Assembly (NCBI GenBank): GCA_045613685.1
Contig: JAZLBL010000038.1
Location: 1 to 16,282, forward strand
Direction of reading: 5' to 3'
Length of the DNA: 16,282 nucleotides
Origin: Fimenecus sp045613685
GTDB taxonomy: Bacteria; Bacillota; Clostridia; Oscillospirales; Acutalibacteraceae
Of this stretch, positions 1 to 6,688 are shown piece after piece. The position numbers were made by a program, and so were the translations under genes. Position 1 is the first letter of the stretch. The number at the start of each line of letters is the position of its first letter. The notes beneath the pieces are model-generated. The model worked only from the letters and a program-made list of their open reading frames with translations, made no database searches and was not told the DNA's origin.

Positions 1-194
1 ATCCATTTAGCCATCCAATCATCCTTCCTTTCTGTAGAGATAACCTGATATTCGAGGATATCGTCAGGAATATCATAATCATTCTTATATGGTAATCCCG
101 AGTAAGTCATCACCAGAAGTGGAGAAAAATATGAAAATACAAGAATAGCGACTATCAAAAGCTCAGGGATAATTAAGAATAGCATTTTTTTCAT
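1..194 (-). CDS. Partial small membrane-anchored protein, unknown function
   Basis: The 5' part of a leftward gene whose 3' end lies beyond position 1; 64 codons are visible. It starts at the ATG complementary to 192-194, with a GGGAGG ribosome binding site at 201-206. The protein begins MKKMLFLIIPELL and continues as one long hydrophobic stretch to about residue 31, so it probably has an N-terminal membrane anchor or uncleaved signal. After that it turns polar and acidic (residues 36-64, rich in D, E, Y and K), as expected for a small extracytoplasmic domain. I do not recognise a family and assign no function. The start codon, the ribosome binding site, a plausible promoter upstream and the uninterrupted frame support a real gene. 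Confidence 0.6.
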   Translation of the reverse strand, partial: MKKMLFLIIPELLIVAILVFSYFSPLLVMTYSGLPYKNDYDIPDDILEYQVISTERKDDWMAKW

Positions 195-223
195 AGTAAC
201 CTCCCAAACTGGTTTGTGAGCAC

Positions 224-251
224 ATTATACCATAAAAAGAAAAAAGTACAA
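224..251 (-). promoter_or_regulatory. Putative promoter of the leftward membrane-protein gene
   Basis: On the minus strand a perfect TATAAT (complement of 224-229) lies 16 bases from TTGTAC (complement of 246-251), about 30 bases upstream of the ribosome binding site. The -35 match is only moderate and lies inside the left arm of the inverted repeat 241-279. Confidence 0.45.
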
Positions 252-279
252 CAGTTGTATTAAAACTATTGTACTTTTT
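241..279. repeat. Perfect 11-bp inverted repeat over the leftward promoter
   Basis: Arms AAAAAGTACAA (241-251) and TTGTACTTTTT (269-279) are exact reverse complements around a 17-base spacer. The left arm overlaps the putative -35 box of the leftward gene. It could be an operator for a dimeric repressor or a weak AT-rich bidirectional terminator; with only two G:C pairs per arm, a strong terminator is less likely. Confidence 0.5.
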
Positions 280-341
280 AGTGGTTGTGACACAACAAGT
301 CAAATTATAAACTCACAATGTGAATCCACAATATTAAACAC

Positions 342-380
342 AAAAAATAACAGTCCCAACCGAAGTTGAAACTGTTATTT
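342..380 (-). terminator. Rho-independent terminator (stem also closes on + strand)
   Basis: Ten-base arms AAATAACAGT (345-354) and ACTGTTATTT (371-380) pair perfectly. A small inner hairpin CAAC-CGAA-GTTG (357-368) caps the stem, and a run of T follows on the minus strand. It ends leftward transcription coming from the tRNA-Pro and tRNA-like repeat region. Confidence 0.7.
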
Positions 381-521
381 TGGTCGGAGTGACAGGAGTC
401 GACCGTATGCAACTTCGTTGCATACTACACGCTCGGCATAAATGCCTCACGCCTTTGTGCTAAAAACGATATACTATATCGTTTTCTTGACGCACAAACC
501 TCCATGAGGTTCGACTCCTCA
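381..521. repeat. Hairpin-rich element with a duplicated tRNA-Pro 3' end
   Basis: Positions 381-402 repeat exactly the 22 bases at 571-592, which are the 3' end of tRNA-Pro with its CCA (read on the minus strand). The rest of a tRNA does not follow. Instead there are nested hairpins: 405-412 with 418-425 (8 bp, loop CTTCG), 435-439 with 442-446, 463-473 with 475-485, and 454-460 with 492-498 enclosing the last. The right edge holds a T-arm-like hairpin, TGAGG-TTCGACT-CCTCA (505-521). GGAGTCGA (395-402) and TCGACTCC (511-518) form terminal inverted repeats. It could be a small mobile (MITE-like) element or a remodelled second tRNA copy. No protein is encoded in 195-570. Confidence 0.55.
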
Positions 522-535
522 TTTTCAATGCACAA

Positions 536-564
536 CAAAAAAGGCACCCTAAAGGGTACCTTTT
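536..564 (-). terminator. Terminator of tRNA-Pro
   Basis: On the minus strand, AGGTACCC (complement of 554-561) pairs with GGGTGCCT (complement of 542-549) around a 4-base loop and is followed by six T (complement of 537-542). It lies 7 bases past the CCA end of the tRNA. Confidence 0.8.
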
Positions 565-570
565 CCGTTG

Positions 571-646
571 TGGTCGGAGTGACAGGAGTCGAACCTGCGG
601 CATCCACATCCCAAATGTGGCGCGCTACCAGCTGCGCTACACCCCG
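571..646 (-). tRNA. tRNA-Pro (anticodon UGG)
   Basis: Read leftward, the 76-base gene runs from CGGGGTG (acceptor, 646-640) to CACTCCG-A-CCA, with the CCA encoded. The acceptor arm pairs over 7 bp with one G:U. The D-arm region is GTAGCGCAGCTGGTAGC. The anticodon arm is CCACA-TTTGGGA-TGTGG, which puts TGG at the anticodon. The T-arm has the standard GGTTCGACTCC loop region. The acceptor starts with C, as is typical of tRNA-Pro in Firmicutes. It has its own promoter and terminator. Confidence 0.95.
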
Positions 647-675
647 AAAGCTATTCTTTTTTCGACAGCTTTGAT

Positions 676-704
676 AGTATAAACCATTTTGTTTTGTTTG
701 TCAA
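676..704 (-). promoter_or_regulatory. Promoter of tRNA-Pro
   Basis: On the minus strand, a consensus TTGACA (complement of 699-704) and TATACT (complement of 676-681) are separated by exactly 17 bases, about 30 bases upstream of the mature tRNA. Confidence 0.8.
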
Positions 705-722
705 TACTATTTTTTGATGTTT

Positions 723-1307
723 TTATACTTTCTTTTTCATTAATCCGTGTTTATTGCAATAGATATAGAGATAACCTTTGCCACGGAATTGTATTCTAGT
801 TTCCGCATTACCTTCGGGATAGAGCTTTACAAAGTGAGTTTTATCTGAAGTTACATAAGCGATGAAAGAAATATAATGAGTTTTTGTCATAGGGTGCTTT
901 ACTGTTATAAATTTCTCATCTTCGACATGTTCAATGGCTATTTCGTGATTTTGGTCAGTTTCTTCTGCTTCAAGTGGTGGAAGGGTGATTCCGCAACAAC
1001 TGATTACAGCTTCGCCCGTTGTATGAATCACATTGCCACAGATTGGGCAAACATAGAATTTCGAAAAGAGAATATTTGACGAAATGTTTTTATTTATTAT
1101 AGTTTCGCCTGACATAAGCTCCATTATCGAAACGCCTAAAGCCTGACTTAATGGCTCAACAAGCGAAATGTCGGGGAGTCCCTTTGCGGTTTCCCATTTT
1201 GAAATGGTTTTACTGCTGACACCGATTATATCTGCTAATTGCAACTGTGTAAGTCCTTTTGATTCGCGAAGATTTTTAATTGTTGTGCCTGTAATATATG
1301 TGTTCAT
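723..1307 (-). CDS. XRE helix-turn-helix / desulfoferrodoxin (superoxide reductase) fusion
   Basis: The 194-residue protein has two parts. Residues 7-66 are an XRE-type helix-turn-helix (IKNLRESKGLTQLQLAD, then GVSSKTISKWETAKGLP). Residues 84-194 resemble desulfoferrodoxin. A rubredoxin-like Fe(Cys)4 site is formed by CPIC (C87, C90) and CC (C104, C105). The superoxide reductase Fe(His)4Cys site is complete by comparison with the family: H121, H138 and H144 (in HPMTKTH), then C184 and H187 (YCNKHG). Superoxide reductases reduce superoxide to peroxide in the cytoplasm of anaerobes, using rubredoxin electrons. The DNA-binding part suggests that the protein may also report superoxide or iron state to transcription; that is inference. 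AGGAG lies 8 bases before the ATG, and the gene has its own promoter. It reads away from the T-box operons and ends close to the tRNA-Pro promoter. Confidence 0.88.
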   Translation of the reverse strand: MNTYITGTTIKNLRESKGLTQLQLADIIGVSSKTISKWETAKGLPDISLVEPLSQALGVSIMELMSGETIINKNISSNILFSKFYVCPICGNVIHTTGEAVISCCGITLPPLEAEETDQNHEIAIEHVEDEKFITVKHPMTKTHYISFIAYVTSDKTHFVKLYPEGNAETRIQFRGKGYLYIYCNKHGLMKKKV

Positions 1308-1336
1308 TTCGAATTCTCCTTATGAAATCTGGGTTA

Positions 1337-1365
1337 ATTATAAGCTGTTACAGCAAATTTGACAA
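1337..1365 (-). promoter_or_regulatory. Promoter of the HTH/superoxide reductase gene
   Basis: On the minus strand, TTGTCA (complement of 1360-1365) and a perfect TATAAT (complement of 1337-1342) are spaced by 17 bases, about 30 bases upstream of the start codon. It is divergent from the T-box 1 promoter at 1439-1467. Confidence 0.75.
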
Positions 1366-1438
1366 CCTACGAAAAGTAGAGTGTGAAATAACGAAAAACT
1401 TTGTGCATAATACCTATATATAATAATACAAAAAATTC

Positions 1439-1467
1439 TTGACTTTGACTTTGTGTGGTGCTATAAT
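1439..1467 (+). promoter_or_regulatory. Promoter of unit 1 (Ile T-box, ligase 1)
   Basis: TTGACT (1439-1444) and TATAAT (1462-1467) have the ideal 17-base spacing and lie about 20 bases before Stem I of the T-box. Confidence 0.85.
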
Positions 1468-1484
1468 AACCGTAATTTAATAGG

Positions 1485-1745
1485 AAAAGCTATGACGAAG
1501 ACGGTTTAGATGTCTTGTTTTCAGAGAATTGACGGGTGGTGCAAGTCAATAACAAAAATCTAAAAACCCATCACTTCTGAGCTGGAAACCCGAAACCTTT
1601 GGGGAGTAGATGTTTCTCGTGATTGCTGCGTGAATGCATAAAGGTTGTTGGACCTTGAGGGGTAGCAAATGCTACAATTTGAGTGGTACCGCGGATGATT
1701 TTAACATTCGTCTCAAAACATTTAGTTTTGGGACGATTTTTTTAT
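1485..1745 (+). promoter_or_regulatory. T-box riboswitch, predicted specifier AUC (isoleucine)
   Basis: The T-box sequence GAGTGGTACCGCGG is at 1681-1694. Stem I closes by AGCT (1488-1491) with AGCT (1580-1583), followed by the kink-turn ATGA/GA and then GAAG (1497-1500) with CTTC (1574-1577). The distal AGAG and GGTGGTGCAA signatures follow at about 1522-1544. The triplet directly before the purine that abuts CTTC is ATC (1570-1572), read by tRNA-Ile(GAU). The leader ends in the terminator at 1709-1744. A T-box raises downstream expression when the cognate tRNA is uncharged. The T-box call is certain. The specifier was folded by hand but agrees in register with the two other leaders. Confidence 0.93.
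1709..1744 (+). terminator. T-box 1 attenuator terminator
   Basis: CGTCTCAAAAC (1709-1719) pairs with GTTTTGGGACG (1725-1735), with one G:U pair, and is followed by an interrupted T run. It competes with the antiterminator that contains the T-box sequence. Confidence 0.88.
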
Positions 1746-1774
1746 TTTTAGAACTTGCATAGGAGGAATTGCTT

Positions 1775-4042
1775 ATGTCAACAGTTGAATCAAAGAAATT
1801 GCAAGAGGTGGCATTGCGAATTCGTGAAATGCGCGAAATCGCAGATTTTACTCAAGCAGAAATGGCACAGAAAACAGAAGTAACAGAAGAAGAGTATATC
1901 CGTTATGAAAATGGTGAAGTTGATTTTCCATTCTCATTTCTTCATAAGTGTGCAAAGGTTTTCGGCATAGATATTACTGTTTTGCTTGAAGGTAGAAGTG
2001 CTCACTTGTCTTCTTATACAATTACTCGAAAGGGCAAGGGTCAGGCAACTGCTAAAGAAGATGGCATTGAAATTCAAAACCTTGCACCACAATTCCGTAA
2101 AAAGATTGCAGAGCCTTATTGGGTTCGATATGAATATAACGAAGAGCAACAGAACAAACCAATTCATCTTTCAAAGCACTCAGGTCAGGAATTTGACTTT
2201 GTTATGAGTGGTCGTCTTAAAATTCAGATTGGTGACAACATTGAATATTTGAGCGAAGGTGATAGCATTTATTACAACAGCTCAACACCACACGGTATGA
2301 TTGCTGTTGATGGTCAGGATTGCTTATTCGTAGCAGTTGTTTTGCCAGGTGAAAATGCTGACGAAACTGTTGTTCGTGACACAATCGTTACTGCTCATTC
2401 AGGCGATAAACACCTTGTGAGTGAAGATTTTATCACAACAACTGAAGATGAAAACGGTCGTGTTAAGACTATTGATTTCACTAATGAAGACAAATTCAAC
2501 TTTGCTTTTGATGTTGTTGATGCTATTGCTAAAAAATCACCTGATAAACTTGCAATGCTTCATATTGATAAGAACAAGGTTGAAAGAAGATTTACATTCA
2601 ACGATATGAAACGCGCATCCAACCAATGTGCTAACTATTTCAAGGCGTTGGGCATTAAAAAAGGCGACAGAGTTATGCTTGTGCTCAAGCGTCACTATCA
2701 ATTCTGGTTTGCAGTATTAGCCCTTCACAAGCTCGGTGCTATTGTTATTCCTGCTACACATCAGTTGCAGGTGCACGATTTAGAATATCGTTTCAACGCA
2801 GCAGGTGTTAGTGCAATCGTTTGCACATCTGACGACGGAATCGCAACTCATGTTGACGAAGCACAGAAAACTTGTCCATCACTCACAACAAAAATCCTTG
2901 TTGGTGACAAACGTGATGGTTGGAATAATTTTGACGAAGAATTCCCACTTTATAGTGCACACTATTATCGCACAAAAGAAACACCATGTGGCGACGATTT
3001 GATGCTTATGTTCTTCACATCAGGCACAACAGGTTATCCAAAAATCGCAGCACATTCATATAAATATCCATTGGGACATTATATCACTGCAAAATATTGG
3101 CATGGTGTCAGTGAACACGGCTTGCACTTCACAATTTCTGATACAGGTTGGGGTAAAGCTCTTTGGGGCAAGCTCTATGGTCAGTGGTTGTGCGAAGGTG
3201 CAGTGTTTACATATGACTTTGACCGTTTTGATGCAGCAGACATCTTGCCGATGTTTGCAAAATATCAGATTACAACATTCTGTGCACCACCAACAATGCT
3301 TCGTATGATGGTTAAACAGGATATTTCAAAATACGATTTGTCATCAATCAAGCATATGACAACAGCAGGTGAAGCTCTTAACCCTGAAGTTTATCGTCAA
3401 TTCGAAAAAGCAACAGGCTTGCAGATTATGGAAGGTTTTGGTCAGACAGAATTGACTCTCACAATCGCAAATCTTCTTGGTGGCAAGCATAAGGTTGGCT
3501 CAATGGGTATTCCTGTTCCACTTTATGACGTTTCACTTATGGACCCAGACGGAAATGAAGTTCCAGACGGTGAAGTTGGCGAAATCGTAGTTAATCTTCA
3601 AAATGGTATTCCTTGTGGTTTGTTCAAGGGTTATTATCGTGACCAGGCAAAAACTGATGAAGTTATCCACGACGGATATTACCACACAGGTGATACTGCT
3701 TGGCGTGATGAAGACGGATTCTATTGGTATGTTGGCCGTGTTGACGACGTTATCAAGTCATCAGGTTACAGAATCGGACCTTTCGAAATCGAAAGTGTTA
3801 TTATGGAACTCCCCTTTGTTCTCGAATGTGGCGTTTGTGCTGCTCCTGACGAAGTTCGTGGTCAGGTAGTTAAAGCGGTAATCGTTCTCACAAAGGGAAC
3901 AGAGCCATCTGAAGAGCTTAAAAAAGAAATTCAGAAATATGTTAAAGAGCATACAGCTCCTTATAAATACCCAAGAATTGTTGAGTTCAGAACAGAACTT
4001 CCAAAAACAATCAGCGGTAAAATCCAGAGAAACAAATTATAA
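1775..4042 (+). CDS. XRE-HTH/cupin/acyl-CoA synthetase fusion 1 (predicted 2-methylbutyryl-CoA synthetase)
   Basis: The 755-residue protein has three parts. Residues 9-72 are an XRE-type helix-turn-helix. Residues 110-200 are a cupin (H135, E139 and H173 fit metal ligands; GDSIYY precedes PHG). Residues 235-755 are an AMP-forming acyl-CoA ligase of the medium-chain/acetyl-CoA synthetase type: P-loop TSGTTGYPK at 415-423, EGFGQTE, the hinge motif GRVDDVIKSSGYRIGP near 654-670, and C-terminal PKTISGKIQRNKL with catalytic K749. It should form acyl-CoA from a carboxylate, ATP and CoA. The HTH-cupin half is built like XRE-cupin regulators such as PuuR. The ATG at 1775 was chosen because AGGAGG (1761-1766) lies 8 bases before it; the TTG at 1769 is too close. 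The upstream Ile T-box and the VOR genes downstream suggest that 2-methylbutyrate is the substrate. The family assignment is firm; the substrate is inference. Confidence 0.85.
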   Translation: MSTVESKKLQEVALRIREMREIADFTQAEMAQKTEVTEEEYIRYENGEVDFPFSFLHKCAKVFGIDITVLLEGRSAHLSSYTITRKGKGQATAKEDGIEIQNLAPQFRKKIAEPYWVRYEYNEEQQNKPIHLSKHSGQEFDFVMSGRLKIQIGDNIEYLSEGDSIYYNSSTPHGMIAVDGQDCLFVAVVLPGENADETVVRDTIVTAHSGDKHLVSEDFITTTEDENGRVKTIDFTNEDKFNFAFDVVDAIAKKSPDKLAMLHIDKNKVERRFTFNDMKRASNQCANYFKALGIKKGDRVMLVLKRHYQFWFAVLALHKLGAIVIPATHQLQVHDLEYRFNAAGVSAIVCTSDDGIATHVDEAQKTCPSLTTKILVGDKRDGWNNFDEEFPLYSAHYYRTKETPCGDDLMLMFFTSGTTGYPKIAAHSYKYPLGHYITAKYWHGVSEHGLHFTISDTGWGKALWGKLYGQWLCEGAVFTYDFDRFDAADILPMFAKYQITTFCAPPTMLRMMVKQDISKYDLSSIKHMTTAGEALNPEVYRQFEKATGLQIMEGFGQTELTLTIANLLGGKHKVGSMGIPVPLYDVSLMDPDGNEVPDGEVGEIVVNLQNGIPCGLFKGYYRDQAKTDEVIHDGYYHTGDTAWRDEDGFYWYVGRVDDVIKSSGYRIGPFEIESVIMELPFVLECGVCAAPDEVRGQVVKAVIVLTKGTEPSEELKKEIQKYVKEHTAPYKYPRIVEFRTELPKTISGKIQRNKL

Positions 4043-4055
4043 TACTTATTATATG

Positions 4056-4085
4056 TTGACAAACGAATGGAGTTTATGATAAAAT
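4056..4085 (+). promoter_or_regulatory. Promoter of unit 2 (Val T-box, ligase 2, VOR)
   Basis: Consensus TTGACA (4056-4061) and TAAAAT (4080-4085) are 18 bases apart and start only 13 bases after the stop of ligase 1. No terminator lies between, so transcripts from unit 1 may also run into this leader. Confidence 0.7.
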
Positions 4086-4104
4086 ACCATTCAATTAAAT
4101 GTTA

Positions 4105-4380
4105 AAGGCACTGACGAAGAGTGCACAAAAAAGACAGTTTCAGAGAAATGACGGTTGGTGAAAGTCATTCAGGTTCGATTTTGTGTTTGTAGCTTCCGAG
4201 CCGAGAGAAAGAAAGCCCTTTGTGGTTAGTAGAATCTCTCCGTGATTGCTGCGTGAATGCATAAGGGTTGTCAGACCCTGAGTGGCAGTTGTAAACTGCA
4301 ATTTGAGTGGTACCGCGGGTGCAACGAAAGATATTCGGCGCTCGTCTCAAAGTCATAAACTTTGGGACGGGTGCTTTTTC
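4105..4380 (+). promoter_or_regulatory. T-box riboswitch, predicted specifier GUA (valine)
   Basis: The T-box sequence GAGTGGTACCGCGGGTGC is at 4305-4322. Stem I closes by GGC (4107-4109) with GCC (4200-4202), then the kink-turn, then GAAG (4116-4119) with CTTC (4193-4196). Above the specifier loop CACAAAA pairs with TTTTGTG. The triplet before the purine abutting CTTC is GTA (4189-4191), read by tRNA-Val(UAC). The distal CAGAGA and GGTTGGTGAAAG signatures are at 4141-4164. The segment GTGATTGCTGCGTGAATGCA (4243-4262) is identical to one in T-box 1 (from 1620), which marks the two leaders as duplicates. The T-box itself is certain; the specifier was folded by hand. Confidence 0.92.
4338..4380 (+). 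terminator. T-box 2 attenuator terminator
   Basis: CGTCTCAAAGT (4343-4353) pairs with ACTTTGGGACG (4359-4369). The stem extends outward with GCGCT against GGGTGC through G:U pairs, and TTTTT follows at 4375-4379. Confidence 0.87.
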
Positions 4381-4402
4381 GTCCCGAGAATGGAGAAAAA
4401 CT

Positions 4403-6688
4403 ATGGAACGCATAACAGGTTTGGACTACAAAATTCAAGAGATGGCGCGTCGTATTCGCGAGCTTCGTGAAATCGAGAACTACACTATCGAAGAAATGGC
4501 TGCAAAGGTCGGCGTCACAGCAGAAGAATACCGTAACTGCGAAAGTGGTAACGGGGATTTAAACTTTGCTTTCATTTATCGTGTTGCAATGGTTTTCGGT
4601 GTCAATGTTACTGAAATCGTTGAGGGTTATAGCCCAAATCTTAAATCATTTATAGTTACTCGTAAAGAATCAGGTCAAGAAGTTGCTGAAGCACATGGTA
4701 TGACATATTACAATATGGCTTATGCTTTTCAGAATCGTATTGCAGAGCCTTTGTATGTAAGATGTAAATATGACCCTGATGCAGAGCAGAGAGAAATCGA
4801 GCTTACAACTCACGCAGGTCAGGAATGTGACATTGTTGTTGAAGGTAGTTTGCTTGTTCAAATTGGTGAGCATCAAGAAGTTTTAGGACCTGGTGACAGT
4901 ATTTATTATGATAGTGATACTCCTCACGGTATGATTGCTGTTAATGGTCAGGACTGCGTATTCTATGCAATCGTTCTTAACCCAACAGGTGAGCCAATTC
5001 CAGAGCTTACTCCAAGCCGCACAGTTGCAGTGAAGAAAGCAACTCCTGATACAAAAGACCGTGTTTATCGTAAATATGTTAATGTTACAAAGAATGAAAA
5101 CGGCACACCAACAAAGATTGAATTCAAAAACATTGAAAACTTCAACTTTGCTTTTGATGTTATTGATAAGTTAGCAGAAGACAAGCCAAATAAACTTGCA
5201 ATGTTACATATCAGTAACGATAAAACTGAAAACAGATTTACATTTAAAGATTTGAAAAAGGCATCTAACCAATGTGCAAACTATTTTAAATCTTTGGGCA
5301 TCAAAAAAGGCGACAGAGTTATGTTGGTGCTTAAACGTCACTATCAATTCTGGTTTGCTGTGTTAGGTCTTAACAAGCTTGGCGCAATCGCAATTCCTGC
5401 AACAAATCAGTTGCAAGAGCACGACTTTGAATATCGTTTCCAAGCAGCAGGGGTTAACACAATTATCTGTACTGCAGATGGAGATACTGCTCGTCAGGTT
5501 GAATTGGCAGCAGAAAAATGCCCTGAACTTAAAAACAAATTAATCGTTAATGGTAATCGTGACGGATGGCGTAGTTTCGATGAAGAGTACACACTTTTCA
5601 GTACTCGTTATAGCCGTACAGAAGATGCACCATGTGGCAAAGACCCATTACTTATGTTCTTCACATCAGGTACAACAGGATATCCAAAAATTGCATTGCA
5701 TAATCACTTGTATCCTTTGGGACATTTCCATACAGCAAAATATTGGCACAATGTTAACCCTGATGGCTTACACTTCACAATTTCAGACACAGGTTGGGCT
5801 AAATCAATGTGGGGTAAATTCTATGGACAATGGTTTGCAGAAGCAGCAACATTTGTTTATGACTTTGACCGTTTTGATGCAGCAGACATCCTTCCTATGT
5901 TTGCAAAATATCAGATTACAACATTCTGTGCACCACCAACAATGCTTCGTATGATGATTAAACAAGACATTTCAAAATACGATTTGTCATCAGTTCAGCA
6001 TATGACAACAGCGGGTGAGGCGCTCAACCCTGAGGTTTATCGTCAATTCGAAAAGGCAACAGGACTTCAAATCCTTGAAGGTTTTGGTCAGTCTGAAAGC
6101 ACAATGATTATCGGTAACCTTACAGGTGCACCACATAAAATTGGTTCAATGGGTAAACCTGCTCCAATTTATGATGTTTCACTTATGGATGCAGACGGAA
6201 ATCCTGTACCAGTTGGTCAAGTTGGTGAAATCGTTGTTAATCTTCAGAATGGTTCACCTTGTGGCTTGTTCACAGAATATTACAGAGACCAAGAAAAGAC
6301 AGACGAAGTTATTCACGACGGATATTACCACACAGGTGATACTGCTTGGTGTGACGAAGACGGATTCTATTGGTATGTTGGTCGTGTTGATGACGTTATC
6401 AAGTCATCAGGTTACAGAATCGGACCATTTGAAATTGAAAGCGTTATTATGGAACTCCCTTATGTTCTTGAATGTGGCGTTTGTGCAGCCCCTGACGAAG
6501 TTCGCGGTCAGGTAGTTAAAGCAGTTATCGTGCTTACAAATGGCACAGAGCCAACTGAAGAACTCAAGAAAGAAATTCAAAAATATGTTAAGGATAGAAC
6601 TGCTCCTTATAAATATCCAAGAATTGTTGAGTTCAGAACAGAACTTCCAAAAACTGTAAGTGGCAAAATTCAGCGTAATAAGTTATAA
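4403..6688 (+). CDS. XRE-HTH/cupin/acyl-CoA synthetase fusion 2 (predicted isobutyryl-CoA synthetase)
   Basis: The 761-residue protein is a paralogue of the preceding ligase over its whole length, closest in the ligase half. Order: XRE helix-turn-helix (about 12-77), cupin (about 115-200, with THAGQE and TPHGM), then the AMP-forming acyl-CoA ligase with P-loop TSGTTGYPK at 421-429, the motif GRVDDVIKSSGYRIGP, and C-terminal catalytic K755 in SGKIQRNKL. Residues around the acyl pocket differ from paralogue 1 (EGFGQSEST here against EGFGQTELT there; HNHLYPLGH against HSYKYPLGH), which fits a different acyl chain. The ATG at 4403 follows GGAG by 7 bases. A longer frame opening at GTG 4307 would run through the T-box terminator and is rejected. 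The Val T-box upstream and VOR in the same operon point to isobutyrate, which is inference. Its stop overlaps the next start by one base. Confidence 0.85.
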   Translation: MERITGLDYKIQEMARRIRELREIENYTIEEMAAKVGVTAEEYRNCESGNGDLNFAFIYRVAMVFGVNVTEIVEGYSPNLKSFIVTRKESGQEVAEAHGMTYYNMAYAFQNRIAEPLYVRCKYDPDAEQREIELTTHAGQECDIVVEGSLLVQIGEHQEVLGPGDSIYYDSDTPHGMIAVNGQDCVFYAIVLNPTGEPIPELTPSRTVAVKKATPDTKDRVYRKYVNVTKNENGTPTKIEFKNIENFNFAFDVIDKLAEDKPNKLAMLHISNDKTENRFTFKDLKKASNQCANYFKSLGIKKGDRVMLVLKRHYQFWFAVLGLNKLGAIAIPATNQLQEHDFEYRFQAAGVNTIICTADGDTARQVELAAEKCPELKNKLIVNGNRDGWRSFDEEYTLFSTRYSRTEDAPCGKDPLLMFFTSGTTGYPKIALHNHLYPLGHFHTAKYWHNVNPDGLHFTISDTGWAKSMWGKFYGQWFAEAATFVYDFDRFDAADILPMFAKYQITTFCAPPTMLRMMIKQDISKYDLSSVQHMTTAGEALNPEVYRQFEKATGLQILEGFGQSESTMIIGNLTGAPHKIGSMGKPAPIYDVSLMDADGNPVPVGQVGEIVVNLQNGSPCGLFTEYYRDQEKTDEVIHDGYYHTGDTAWCDEDGFYWYVGRVDDVIKSSGYRIGPFEIESVIMELPYVLECGVCAAPDEVRGQVVKAVIVLTNGTEPTEELKKEIQKYVKDRTAPYKYPRIVEFRTELPKTVSGKIQRNKL

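Noticed and set aside
425..607. A 60-codon leftward open frame
   Set aside because: It begins inside the tRNA-Pro gene and runs through its terminator and the hairpin repeat, with no ribosome binding site.
1769..1774. TTG start two codons before the ATG of ligase 1
   Set aside because: It lies only 2 bases after AGGAGG, too close for initiation; the ATG at 1775 has normal spacing.
4307..4402. Extension of ligase 2 to an upstream GTG
   Set aside because: The extension would be translated through the T-box sequence and its terminator; the ATG at 4403 has a well-placed GGAG.
5550..5954. A 134-codon rightward frame inside ligase 2
   Set aside because: It overlaps the P-loop region of a clearly real gene in another frame; a similar shadow appears in ligase 1, as expected for paralogues.
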